A stretch of DNA of 64,000 nucleotides. Source: Coprococcus aceti (GTDB taxonomy: Bacteria; Bacillota; Clostridia; Lachnospirales; Lachnospiraceae). This document shows positions 25,803-34,097 of the stretch, one piece after another. The DNA lies in assembly GCF_025567285.1 (NCBI RefSeq), contig NZ_JAOQJT010000007.1:62001-126000 (forward strand). The letters run 5' to 3'. The position numbers and the translations under genes were made by a program. The notes beneath the pieces were generated by a model. The model did no database searches. It worked only from the letters and a program-made list of their open reading frames with translations, and had not been told where the DNA came from. Each line of letters starts with the position of its first letter. The first letter of the stretch is position 1.

Positions 25803-27545
25803 ATGCGATTAAGCGTGGGACGTAAGAAGATCAGAATTGGAGATGTCCTTGTAGCAGCGGGGGCTATCACGGAGGAACAGCTTCAGGAAGGACTTGCAAA
25901 GCAGAAGGAGACCGGCAGAAAGCTTGGTAACGCCCTGGTTGATCTGGGATTTATAAGTAACGACATGCTGATTACGGTACTTACAACCCAGTTGGGAATT
26001 GACTACATAGAGCTCAAGGGAGCTAAGATCGAGGAGAAGGTTATACACATGGTGCCTGAGAACATGGTCACCAAGTATCAGGCCATACCTATAGAGATAG
26101 ATCCTGATAACCCGAACATCCTCAAGGTAGCCATGGCAGATCCAATGGATATCATGGCCATGGACGATATTGGTCTTGTGACAAATCTTCAGGTAGAGCC
26201 GATGCTCGCATCTGAGGAGGGAATCAGGAATGCCATAGACAAGTATTACGGAAGCGCTCAGGCTATGGAGGCTGCTGAGGCCTACAGACAGGAGCAGCAG
26301 AATGTGCTCGGCGGAGGCGACGAGGAAGAGGGCAACGAAGAAATCGATAATTCCCCTATCGTACTTCTGGTTAAGCAGATCATCGAAGGCGGAGTAAGAC
26401 AGAGAGCGTCAGATATACATATAGAGGCTCTGGAGAACAGCGTCAGAGTCAGATACAGAATAGATGGTGCACTTAAGCAGGTTATGTCATACGACCTCAG
26501 CATACTGGCAGGTATCACAGCCCGTATCAAGATCATAGGCGGTATGGATATAGCAGAGAAGAGAAAACCACAGGATGGTCGTATCACCATCATGGTTGAC
26601 AGAAGAGAGTTTGATGTCCGTGTTTCTATCCTTCCAACAGTTTTCGGAGAGAAGACGGTTATGAGACTTACATCCAAGGACGGTCTGACAAAACCGAAGA
26701 GTGCCCTTGGTTTCGATGCAGAGCAGGAGAAGGTTTTCGATAATATCCTCAGCAACCCACATGGTATCATCCTTGTAACGGGACCTACAGGATCAGGAAA
26801 ATCAACTACACTGTACACATCACTCAGTGAGCTTAACACAGAGGATGTTAATATCATCACCGTTGAGGACCCTGTCGAGGCGAACATCAACGGTATCAAT
26901 CAGGTGCAGGTTAATAACAAAGCGGACATGACTTTCGCGGCAGCCCTCAGATCTATCCTTCGTCAGGATCCGGATATCATCATGATAGGAGAGATCCGAG
27001 ACGGTGAGACAGCAGGAATCGCCGTACAGGCCGCTATCACAGGACATTTGGTTGTATCGACACTGCATACTAACTCAGCGGCTTCGACCATCACCCGTCT
27101 TATCGATATGGGTATTGAGTCATACATCGCCGGTGATGCTGTTGTTGGAGTTATTGCACAGAGACTTGTGCGAAGACTTTGTACCACATGTAAGCAGCCA
27201 AGACTTGTGGAGGATGATGAGAGAGTTCAGCTCGGTGTTCCGGCTGACGAGGAGGATGTCATCATCTACGAGCCACAGGGATGCCCACTGTGTAACGACA
27301 CAGGCTATTCAGGACGAATCGGTGTATACGAGATGATGCCTGTATCAAGAGAGCTTCAGGCTGTTATCGCTTCCGGAGCTACAGCGGATGTCATTGAGAA
27401 GCAGGCCCTCAAGGAAGGAATGCTCACACTGAAGATGGGAGCTGCCAAGCACGTTCTTGATGGTATCACATCCATAGCAGAGATGAACAAGATTGTTCAC
27501 AGTACAGTGACCGTGGCCGAGGGAGTGGACATGGGAGAGCTGTAA
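25803..27545 (+). CDS. pilB: Type IV pilus extension ATPase PilB
   Basis: Hexameric cytoplasmic motor that powers pilin polymerisation. The product is 580 residues. The N-terminal MshEN/GSPII_E_N domain (about 1-155) resembles those that bind c-di-GMP in some PilB/MshE proteins. The ATPase core has Walker A GPTGSGKSTT (327-336), the Asp box, Walker B RQDPDIIMIGEIRD and the His box HLVVSTLHTN. The zinc tetracysteine element is CTTCKQ and CPLCNDTGY. An ATG at 25803 follows GAGGAGGGT. It is the first gene of the pilus locus, followed 74 bases later by pilT. Confidence 0.97.
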   Translation: MRLSVGRKKIRIGDVLVAAGAITEEQLQEGLAKQKETGRKLGNALVDLGFISNDMLITVLTTQLGIDYIELKGAKIEEKVIHMVPENMVTKYQAIPIEIDPDNPNILKVAMADPMDIMAMDDIGLVTNLQVEPMLASEEGIRNAIDKYYGSAQAMEAAEAYRQEQQNVLGGGDEEEGNEEIDNSPIVLLVKQIIEGGVRQRASDIHIEALENSVRVRYRIDGALKQVMSYDLSILAGITARIKIIGGMDIAEKRKPQDGRITIMVDRREFDVRVSILPTVFGEKTVMRLTSKDGLTKPKSALGFDAEQEKVFDNILSNPHGIILVTGPTGSGKSTTLYTSLSELNTEDVNIITVEDPVEANINGINQVQVNNKADMTFAAALRSILRQDPDIIMIGEIRDGETAGIAVQAAITGHLVVSTLHTNSAASTITRLIDMGIESYIAGDAVVGVIAQRLVRRLCTTCKQPRLVEDDERVQLGVPADEEDVIIYEPQGCPLCNDTGYSGRIGVYEMMPVSRELQAVIASGATADVIEKQALKEGMLTLKMGAAKHVLDGITSIAEMNKIVHSTVTVAEGVDMGEL

Positions 27546-27555
27546 GATATAAGAG

Positions 27556-27576
27556 ATATATAATGAGATTATATAT
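27556..27576. repeat. AT-rich inverted repeat between pilB and pilT
   Basis: ATATATAAT, GAG, ATTATATAT: a perfect 9-bp inverted repeat in the 74-base gap. Too weak in GC for a terminator; it could be an operator or a small mRNA hairpin. Confidence 0.45.
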
Positions 27577-27619
27577 AAATTGTAATTATTAATGCAAAAG
27601 GGAAAGGAAGGGACAAGTT

Positions 27620-28681
27620 ATGTTAGACATGAAGGAATTACTTGCCTTCTCTGTAGAAGCAAAGGCGTCAGATGTTCATATAGCTGTAGGTATACCACCT
27701 AAGCTCAGAATCAACGGTAAGCTCACCGAGGTTGAGGTTCCGGCACTGTCACCTGCTGATGCGGCAGAGGCAATTGGATCTACTATGAAGGACAGGCATA
27801 AGGCCATACTTCAGGACAGAGGAGAGGTCGATTTCTCATTCGATTCACCTGAGACCGGACGTTTCCGTGTCAATGTATTCATGGACAAGGGAAACATGGC
27901 AGCAGCGTACAGACGAGTTGAGACACAGATCCCAAGACCTGACCAGCTTGGTATTCCAAGGGAGGTTGTTGAGCTCTACAAGAGAAAGAGAGGTCTGGTT
28001 CTCGTAACAGGACCTACAGGTTCTGGTAAGTCAACCACACTTGCATCTATTATAAACAAGGCGAATGAGAACCTTACGGATCACATCATCACACTTGAGG
28101 ATCCTATAGAGTACATTCACCATCACAATAAGGCAATAGTTAACCAGCGAGAGGTTGGTATGGATACACTCAGCTATGCAAATGCACTTCGTGCAGCACT
28201 CCGTGAGGATCCTGATATCATCCTCGTAGGAGAGATGCGAGATCTTGAGACTATCTCCACAGCCATAACCGCTGCCGAGACAGGACACTTGGTATTCTCC
28301 ACACTACATACAATCGGTGCGGCAAGTACCATCGATCGTATCATAGATATCTTCCCTACAAACCAGCAGCAGCAGGTAAGAGTTCAGCTCGCGATGGTTC
28401 TTGAGGGAGTTATCTCACAGTCGCTTCTTCCTATAGCGAGCGGCAACGGACGAGTTGCAGCCTTCGAGGTAATGCTTGCATCACCTGCTATACGAAGTCT
28501 GATACGAGAAGCCAAGACTCATCAGATCCAGTCAACTATCCAGACAAGCAGAGCCTTAGGTATGATCACTATGGACGATGCATTGTATGAGCTGTATGCT
28601 TCAGGGACCGTCACAAGAGAGGTTGCCATGACATACGCACAGGATCAGCAGTACCTGAGAAAGAAGATCAACGGACAGTAA
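27620..28681 (+). CDS. pilT: Type IV pilus retraction ATPase PilT
   Basis: Hexameric motor that depolymerises the pilus and drives retraction. The product is 353 residues. Walker A is GPTGSGKSTT starting near residue 131; REDPDIILVGEMRD and HLVFSTLHT follow; the C-terminal AIRSLIREAKTHQIQS matches the PilT AIRNLIRE signature that separates it from PilB and PilU. Start ATG 27620 follows AAAGGAAGGG. The presence of both motors implies a dynamic, retractable pilus rather than a fixed pseudopilus. Confidence 0.96.
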   Translation: MLDMKELLAFSVEAKASDVHIAVGIPPKLRINGKLTEVEVPALSPADAAEAIGSTMKDRHKAILQDRGEVDFSFDSPETGRFRVNVFMDKGNMAAAYRRVETQIPRPDQLGIPREVVELYKRKRGLVLVTGPTGSGKSTTLASIINKANENLTDHIITLEDPIEYIHHHNKAIVNQREVGMDTLSYANALRAALREDPDIILVGEMRDLETISTAITAAETGHLVFSTLHTIGAASTIDRIIDIFPTNQQQQVRVQLAMVLEGVISQSLLPIASGNGRVAAFEVMLASPAIRSLIREAKTHQIQSTIQTSRALGMITMDDALYELYASGTVTREVAMTYAQDQQYLRKKINGQ

Positions 28682-28699
28682 GATATATGGAATAATCGA

Positions 28700-28726
28700 T
28701 TGCCATATGGAAAAATGTGGTATAAT
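28700..28726 (+). promoter_or_regulatory. Extended -10 promoter before pilC
   Basis: TATAAT at 28721-28726 preceded by TGG (extended -10), with TTGCCA at 28700-28705 at a short 15-base spacing. A second similar site, TGGTATAGT, lies at 28796-28804. Either could drive pilC and the pilin genes separately from pilBT. Confidence 0.55.
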
Positions 28727-28901
28727 AACCAAGCCGCATTGTGCACATTGTCTAAAAAATAACGTGCAAATAATTAAATGTTGATTAAATCTGTGTGGTA
28801 TAGTAAGATATTTTACATATAATTTATGTTGCATTATTGCGCTTTTAAAGTGCAGATACATGAAAACGTAAGAATATTAAGATTGGGTCGGAGGAGAGAC
28901 A

Positions 28902-30110
28902 ATGGCAGTATTTAATTACAAGGTTGTTGACAGAGATGGTAAGAATAAAAAAGGTACCATCGAGGCCCCTAACAGAGACGGTGCTGAGAAGAAGCTGAAG
29001 TCAGAAGGCTACTCGATCATGAGTCTGACGGAGCAGAGCAGCCCGCTCGGGGGTATAGGATTTAAGAAGAAGGTCAAGTCAAGAGACCTGGGTGTATTCT
29101 GTAAACAGTTCTCGGCGGTCATCAAGGCCGGTGTTACCATCATATCCGCACTGGAGCTGATGGGGGATCAGATTGAGAACAAGACACTGAGAAAGGCCAT
29201 AGCAGATGCGCGTACATATGTAGAGAAAGGTGGAACTCTGGCGGATGCGCTCAGAGTTAACCCGGATGTATTCCCGCCTATCATGATCAACATGGTGTCG
29301 GCTGGTGAGATGTCTGGTAATCTTGAGATTTGCTTGGACAGACTGGTAGAGCATTTCGAGAAGGACAATGCATTGTCATCCAAGATCAAGGGTGCCATGA
29401 CATATCCTATAGTAGTTCTCTGTGTTATGGTTATAGTTATCATAGTAGTGTTGGTAGCGGTTATACCAAACTTCTCAAGTATGTTTGAAGAGATGGGAAC
29501 TCAGCTTCCACTCGCAACTCGTATGATGATGGCGGCGGCAGATTTCGTTATGTATAAGTGGTGGCTGCTCATAATCATAGTGGCAGCTATAGTGTTCGGT
29601 GTTAAGTTCTTCAAGAAGACACCGTTTGGCGAACAGCTCTTTGCGAACATAGGACTTAAGGCTCCAATATTCGGAAATCTGAATGTTAAGACAGCCTGTG
29701 CAAGATTTGCAAGAACCATGAGTACATTGATGGCGTCAGGTATATCGATGATAGATGCTGTTGAGCAGGTTGCAAAGATGATGGATAACAAGATTATCAG
29801 AGACGGCCTGATGGATGCTAAGGTTCAGGTGTCCAAGGGTGTACCGCTTTCAAAACCACTTAAGGATATGACGATGCTTCCACCGATGCTCTCAGCCATG
29901 ACAAAGATTGGTGAGGAGACAGGAGATATAGAGGAGATGCTCAGCAAGGTTGCTGACTACTATGACGAAGAAGTTGAGGCGGCAACAAATGCGCTTACAG
30001 CAGCTATGGAACCTATGATTATGGTTCTTCTTGCAGGTGTTGTTGGCATGATAGTTGCAGCGGTATATGGACCTATCATGAGTATGTACGATGCTATGGA
30101 TAATGTATAA
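28902..30110 (+). CDS. pilC: Type IV pilus inner-membrane platform protein PilC
   Basis: Polytopic platform protein that connects the motors to the pilin pool. The product is 402 residues of the GspF/PilC family. Two cytoplasmic helical domains (about 65-190 and 270-390) flank three membrane segments: about 169-190 (VVLCVMVIVIIVVLVAVIP), about 222-240 and the C-terminal one near 375-398. VFCKQFSAVIKAGVTI and ARFARTMSTLMASGISM are the paired family signatures. GGAGGAGAG precedes the ATG. The pilin gene starts 18 bases after its stop. Confidence 0.96.
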   Translation: MAVFNYKVVDRDGKNKKGTIEAPNRDGAEKKLKSEGYSIMSLTEQSSPLGGIGFKKKVKSRDLGVFCKQFSAVIKAGVTIISALELMGDQIENKTLRKAIADARTYVEKGGTLADALRVNPDVFPPIMINMVSAGEMSGNLEICLDRLVEHFEKDNALSSKIKGAMTYPIVVLCVMVIVIIVVLVAVIPNFSSMFEEMGTQLPLATRMMMAAADFVMYKWWLLIIIVAAIVFGVKFFKKTPFGEQLFANIGLKAPIFGNLNVKTACARFARTMSTLMASGISMIDAVEQVAKMMDNKIIRDGLMDAKVQVSKGVPLSKPLKDMTMLPPMLSAMTKIGEETGDIEEMLSKVADYYDEEVEAATNALTAAMEPMIMVLLAGVVGMIVAAVYGPIMSMYDAMDNV

Positions 30111-30127
30111 ACAAAAGAGGAAATTAG

Positions 30128-30544
30128 ATGAATAGAAATAAAGGCTTTTCACTGGTGGAGCTTATCATAGTCATAGCTATCATGGCTATTCTCGCCGGAG
30201 CACTTGCACCGGCGCTCATAAAGTACATAGCAAAGTCAAGAAGATCGACCGATGTGTCGAACGCCCAGACTATAGCGACGGCAGTCGCCAATGCCTTATC
30301 GGTAGAGAAGGCATATGATGATGCCACACCTGGTGATTACCCGGTGAATACCGATGGCACACAGCTTGGCACATCGAATGCGTTCACATCAGAAGTCACA
30401 AGTCAGCTTGGGACAAGTACATTCAAGCCAAAGTATGACAAGGACAAGCAGTTCACTATCACAGTCAATAGTGATAAGGCTACATTCACCGTAAAGGTGG
30501 ACAGCTCAGAGCTGTATCCGGATGTGTGTGATGCTTACAAGTAA
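30128..30544 (+). CDS. Type IV prepilin (pilin paralogue 1)
   Basis: 138 residues. A short leader MNRNKG precedes the class III cleavage motif G^FSLVELIIVIAIMAIL with Glu at +5, then the hydrophobic alpha-1 helix and a globular domain ending ELYPDVCDAYK. It is almost identical to the downstream pilin through the first 65 residues but diverges in the globular part. Codons are ordinary (ATA, CTC, AGC), unlike the optimised paralogue, so this copy is probably expressed at lower level. It is directly linked to pilC. It could be a minor or alternative major pilin. Confidence 0.93.
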   Translation: MNRNKGFSLVELIIVIAIMAILAGALAPALIKYIAKSRRSTDVSNAQTIATAVANALSVEKAYDDATPGDYPVNTDGTQLGTSNAFTSEVTSQLGTSTFKPKYDKDKQFTITVNSDKATFTVKVDSSELYPDVCDAYK

Positions 30545-30689
30545 CATACGTCTGGTAGCTATTTGATATATCATGTATGACCTGCATGATAACTAAAAAG
30601 GTTAAACCCGGTAGAACGAGGATGCCGGTTTGATATAGTGCAAAGCACATAACAACACACAATAAACAACTAAAAAGGAGAGTAATATT

Positions 30690-31115
30690 ATGAAGAAAAA
30701 CAACAAAGGTTTCTCATTAGTAGAGTTAATTATCGTTATTGCTATCATGGCAATCCTTGCTGGAGCTCTTGCACCGGCACTTATCAAGTACATCGCTAAG
30801 TCAAGAAGATCAACAGATGTATCAAATGCACAGACAATCGCAACAGCAGTTACAAACGCACTTTCAGTAGAGGCAGCTTACGATGCAGCAGAAGCTGGTG
30901 ATTATACATTATCAACAACAAAGCCTGTTGCAGTAAATGGAACTGGCGCTGCATTTACAAGCGAGGTTGTATCACAGCTTGGTTCAGCTGCATACAAGCC
31001 AAAGTATGATAAGGATCAGCCATTTATGTTTACACTTAGCTCAGATAAGTCTACTTTCACTGTAACAGTTAATGGTTCAGAGCTTTATCCAGATGTATGT
31101 GCAGAATACAAGTAA
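30690..31115 (+). CDS. pilA: Major type IV pilin (paralogue 2, codon-optimised)
   Basis: 141 residues, leader MKKNNKG followed by FSLVELIIVIAIMAIL, with Glu at +5. The helix and the first part of the globular domain match paralogue 1 almost residue for residue. The synonymous codons are different and strongly optimised (ATC, GTT, CTT, TCA, GCA), as in dnaK and efp of this window. That argues for very high expression, so this is my candidate for the major pilin. AAAAAGGAGAG precedes the ATG. It is separated from paralogue 1 by 145 bases and is followed by the longest non-coding stretch in the window. Confidence 0.94.
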   Translation: MKKNNKGFSLVELIIVIAIMAILAGALAPALIKYIAKSRRSTDVSNAQTIATAVTNALSVEAAYDAAEAGDYTLSTTKPVAVNGTGAAFTSEVVSQLGSAAYKPKYDKDQPFMFTLSSDKSTFTVTVNGSELYPDVCAEYK

Positions 31116-31272
31116 GATTCTGACAGACTTGTGTAAACTTACGGATTGTTCATGAGAACATGATTGATGTTACATAAGTGTAGCACAGACGGTGATTATA
31201 CCTGTTGCAACCTCGTACAGGCAGTGAGTGTGATCATCGTCAGGTGCTGACACATTATCTACTATTTATATT

Positions 31273-31305
31273 TATAGTAGCTGGGGATTTTCCCCGGTTG
31301 CTATA
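31273..31305 (+). terminator. Long hairpin downstream of the major pilin gene
   Basis: TATAGTAGCTGGGGA, loop TTT, TCCCCGGTTGCTATA: 15 pairs including three G-U wobbles. The pairing with wobbles works on the plus-strand RNA. There is only a weak T-run (ATCTTT) after it, so it may protect the abundant pilin mRNA as well as stop transcription. Confidence 0.5.
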
Positions 31306-31407
31306 TCTTTACACAGAGCTGAATATGAAGGAAAGAATGTTATATAGAGTGTTATATAGTCTGATCCTTTATACTCACTCTTTCTTTGCAGTCAGCGGTT
31401 TTTTGTA

Positions 31408-31425
31408 TATGTGACATGTCACATA
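31408..31425. promoter_or_regulatory. 18-bp perfect palindrome, possible operator
   Basis: TATGTGACATGTCACATA is its own reverse complement. The TGTGA-N4-TCACA core resembles half-sites used by CRP/FNR-family regulators. It lies about 250 bases before pilMN. No regulator gene is nearby. Confidence 0.4.
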
Positions 31426-31554
31426 GCATGACTTATGGCGGCAACTGGCTTACCTAGGTAGAGCTGGTACTTATTTTTCAGTGAGTTTCTTCTATATAAA
31501 AGGGTCATTATGTGGATGAGATGAGCTATTAAAAGGGTGACAGAATGTTGACCT

Positions 31555-31579
31555 TTATCCGGAAAGCACTTATCCGGAA
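31555..31579 (+). repeat. Direct repeat TTATCCGGAA x2 before pilMN
   Basis: Two exact 10-base copies at 31555-31564 and 31570-31579, 15 bases apart start to start and about 100 bases before the pilMN ATG. The spacing is not a helical turn, but tandem sites of this kind can be regulator binding sites. Confidence 0.45.
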
Positions 31580-31675
31580 CAATTATATGAATGGGGTGAA
31601 CAGCGGTAAGCTGGTACTCAAAGCAATGTGGAATTTTCCATACAAAACTACTGATTAGCGAGGGAGGCTATAAAA

Positions 31676-33289
31676 ATGGCGAGTAATAATAAAGTCTTAA
31701 CAATCGACATTACAAATGAAAGTATTACTATCGTTGAAGTTACACCTTCAAACAAGAAGCAGTCAACGATACACAACGCTATCATCTTCGAGACACCGGA
31801 AGATGCCTATGAGGATGGCGTGATCAGAGACAAAGAGAGAATAGCAGAGGCAATCAAGTCTCAGCTCTCAGCAAATGGAATAACAAACAAGAACGCGATA
31901 TTCGTTCTTACCTCTACAAAGATCGTTAACAGAGAGGTTCTTGTACCTTTCGTTAAGGAGAACAAAATTAAAGGAATTATTAATGCGAACTCATCAGAGT
32001 ATTTCCCTGTTAATATAGAGGATTACGTAGTGTCTCATACAGTTCTTGAGACAGTTACTGATGAAGAGAATAACAAGCAGCTCAGAGTTCTTGCAGTCGC
32101 TGCACCAGAGAACATGGTAAGATCATACTATGATCTCGCAGCTATGGCTGGACTGAAAGTAGTAGCACTTGATTATATTGGTAATGCAATGCTTCAGTTG
32201 ATCAAGACTCAGACAACAGAGGCAATGACAACTATGGTAATCCAGTTGGGCAGTGAATCAACAGTGCTCAACATCGTAAAAGGAGATACACTTCTCCTTC
32301 AGAGAACAGTTCCATACGGAACAAATGTTGTTGTGAATGAAGTTATGGATGCGAAGGGCGTGGATGCAACAACAGCCATGACATTACTTCAGAATGAAAG
32401 ACTTCTCACGGTAGATTTCGACGACAACGCAATAACAGGAGCGTTCAGATATCTCATCAACAACATCGGTCGAGTTATGGACTTCTTCACATCAAAGAAT
32501 CCTGATAAGCCTATTGATGATGTATTCCTCACAGGTGATGGAGCCCTTATCAAGGGAATCGACGGCTTGTTCAAGGTTCAGCTCAATGTATCAACCAGAG
32601 TAATGGATACATTGTATAACATCAAATTTGACCCAAAGATTGATCTTAAGATTTATAATCCTGTATATCTCATGGTTCCTATCGGAGCTGCCTTTGACCC
32701 TATGGGCTTCGAGCTTGGTGAGACTGGCAGCAAGGGCGGTGCAAGCAGTGTTGACACAACACCACTGGTTATAGCATTTATCATCATAGCAGTCATAGTT
32801 GCAGGTGGTGTTACAGCGTACTCGTTCATAGCTAAGAACAAGGCTCAGTCAAAGCTTGACCAGGTGAACAGAGATATTGATTCTATCAAGGATATAGAGC
32901 AGATCGTACAGGACTATGAGGATGCAGAGTCTGTATACATGGATGCTCAGAATATGTACAGCTACACAGAGAACCTCAATGAGAATGTTGGAACACTTAT
33001 TGCGGAGCTTGAGGACAAGATGCCAAAGGGAATCAGTCTTACAGCGTTTGATTCATCTTCAACAGAGGTTAGTTTCACAGGTAACACGAAGTCGTACGAG
33101 GATATAGCTGCATTTGCAATAAACCTCAAGGATATAGAGTGCATAGACAATTCATTCGTTCAGTCTGTCACTGAGAATGTGGATAAGCAGAGCGGGGATA
33201 CGACATACGACTTTACAGTTACATGTATCTACAAGGATGTAAATGCAGATGACACCGAGACTTCAACAGATGAAGTATCAGTTAATTAA
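31676..33289 (+). CDS. PilM-PilN fusion protein (type IV pilus alignment complex)
   Basis: 537 residues. Residues about 1-345 are a PilM-type actin-like ATPase fold (KVLTIDITNESITIVEV at the N-terminus, VIQLGSESTVLNIVKGD, VFLTGDGALIKGID, MVPIGAAFD). A membrane segment (about 360-385, VIAFIIIAVIVAGGVTA) follows, then a coiled coil and a PilN-like periplasm-equivalent domain (LEDKMPKGISLTAFDSSS). In most species PilM is cytosolic and binds the PilN N-terminus; here the two are one chain. GCGAGGGAGG precedes ATG 31676. The next gene encodes PilO, so the PilMNO complex is complete. No frame break separates the halves. Confidence 0.88.
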   Translation: MASNNKVLTIDITNESITIVEVTPSNKKQSTIHNAIIFETPEDAYEDGVIRDKERIAEAIKSQLSANGITNKNAIFVLTSTKIVNREVLVPFVKENKIKGIINANSSEYFPVNIEDYVVSHTVLETVTDEENNKQLRVLAVAAPENMVRSYYDLAAMAGLKVVALDYIGNAMLQLIKTQTTEAMTTMVIQLGSESTVLNIVKGDTLLLQRTVPYGTNVVVNEVMDAKGVDATTAMTLLQNERLLTVDFDDNAITGAFRYLINNIGRVMDFFTSKNPDKPIDDVFLTGDGALIKGIDGLFKVQLNVSTRVMDTLYNIKFDPKIDLKIYNPVYLMVPIGAAFDPMGFELGETGSKGGASSVDTTPLVIAFIIIAVIVAGGVTAYSFIAKNKAQSKLDQVNRDIDSIKDIEQIVQDYEDAESVYMDAQNMYSYTENLNENVGTLIAELEDKMPKGISLTAFDSSSTEVSFTGNTKSYEDIAAFAINLKDIECIDNSFVQSVTENVDKQSGDTTYDFTVTCIYKDVNADDTETSTDEVSVN

Positions 33290-33301
33290 GGAGGGACTAT
33301 C

Positions 33302-34066
33302 ATGGATTCAATCACAAAGGGCCAGAGAAATCTATTATTATTCATATTGGGAATTGCTATCTTAGTGCTTCCTATAAGATTCCTTGCCATGAGCAATTTT
33401 GATGACAAGAAGAGTATTGAAAGTCAGTACAACGAGAGACAGACATATTATAACAGCCTGCTTGAGAAGGATGCGAACAGACAGCAGTACATAGCTGACA
33501 CTGAGAAGTACAAGGCAGACTATGAGGCTGTTCTTGCAGAATTTCCATCAGAGCTGTATCAGGATAACACAATCATGTATTTACAGGGTGTAAAGGATAA
33601 GTATAAGTTCAACTTTCCTAGTGTAACAATGGGTGAGGAGACACTTTTCTATACACTTGGCGCAGGCGCTGTGGGCGACGTTACCGTTGCTGATAATTCA
33701 AGTGCTTCAACAGATGCAGCAGCATCTGACGTGACTATAGATGATTCAGCAGCTACAGCATCAGGTTACAACTGCTATTCAGCATCATTCCCTGTCACAT
33801 ACGAGGGAGACTACAAGGATATCAAGGATGTCATCGACTACATCAAGAATGGTGATTACAGAATGACTCTTGACGATGTCACTATAGCATTCAACGAACA
33901 GACAGGAAAGTATGAGGGAGATATGACTATAACCTCATATGCAGTAAACGGTGATGACAGAACTACAGATCACGCAGATGTGAATGTACAGACAGGTACA
34001 AACAACATCTTTGGAAACCCAACAGTAAAGTCTACTACGACTACGACCACAACAACAGCCCAGTAG
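33302..34066 (+). CDS. PilO-like type IV pilus assembly protein
   Basis: 254 residues. One N-terminal membrane helix (about 11-28), a coiled coil (about 35-80, SIESQYNERQTYYNSLLEKD), then a ferredoxin-like domain with PVTYEGDYKDIKDVIDYIKN, as in PilO proteins that dimerise with PilN. The C-terminus is a Thr-rich tail. It starts 12 bases after the PilMN stop behind AAGGAGGG. Sequence identity to Gram-negative PilO is evidently low; the call rests on topology and position. Confidence 0.78.
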   Translation: MDSITKGQRNLLLFILGIAILVLPIRFLAMSNFDDKKSIESQYNERQTYYNSLLEKDANRQQYIADTEKYKADYEAVLAEFPSELYQDNTIMYLQGVKDKYKFNFPSVTMGEETLFYTLGAGAVGDVTVADNSSASTDAAASDVTIDDSAATASGYNCYSASFPVTYEGDYKDIKDVIDYIKNGDYRMTLDDVTIAFNEQTGKYEGDMTITSYAVNGDDRTTDHADVNVQTGTNNIFGNPTVKSTTTTTTTTAQ

Positions 34067-34097
34067 ATGCATACACTTAAATGGAGTGAACAAATAA

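Larger units (their letters stand above)
31116..31675 (+). other. 560-base non-coding region between pilin and pilM with structured elements
   Basis: No convincing gene is present; an open frame at 31205-31414 lacks a ribosome site and resembles nothing I know. Visible elements are a 15-bp wobble-rich hairpin (31273-31305), an 18-bp perfect palindrome (31408-31425) and a direct repeat TTATCCGGAA twice (31555-31564, 31570-31579). A TTGACC at 31548 lacks a matching -10. The region probably holds the pilin transcript end and control of the pilMN unit. Confidence 0.6.

Noticed and set aside
31205..31414. 69-codon open frame in the pilin-pilM gap
   Set aside because: No ribosome site, no recognisable family, overlaps the hairpin at 31273; more likely non-coding.
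31116..31675. c-di-GMP or other riboswitch before pilMN
   Set aside because: PilB's N-terminal domain made this worth checking, but I found no convincing GEMM-type core sequence; covariance-model search would be decisive.
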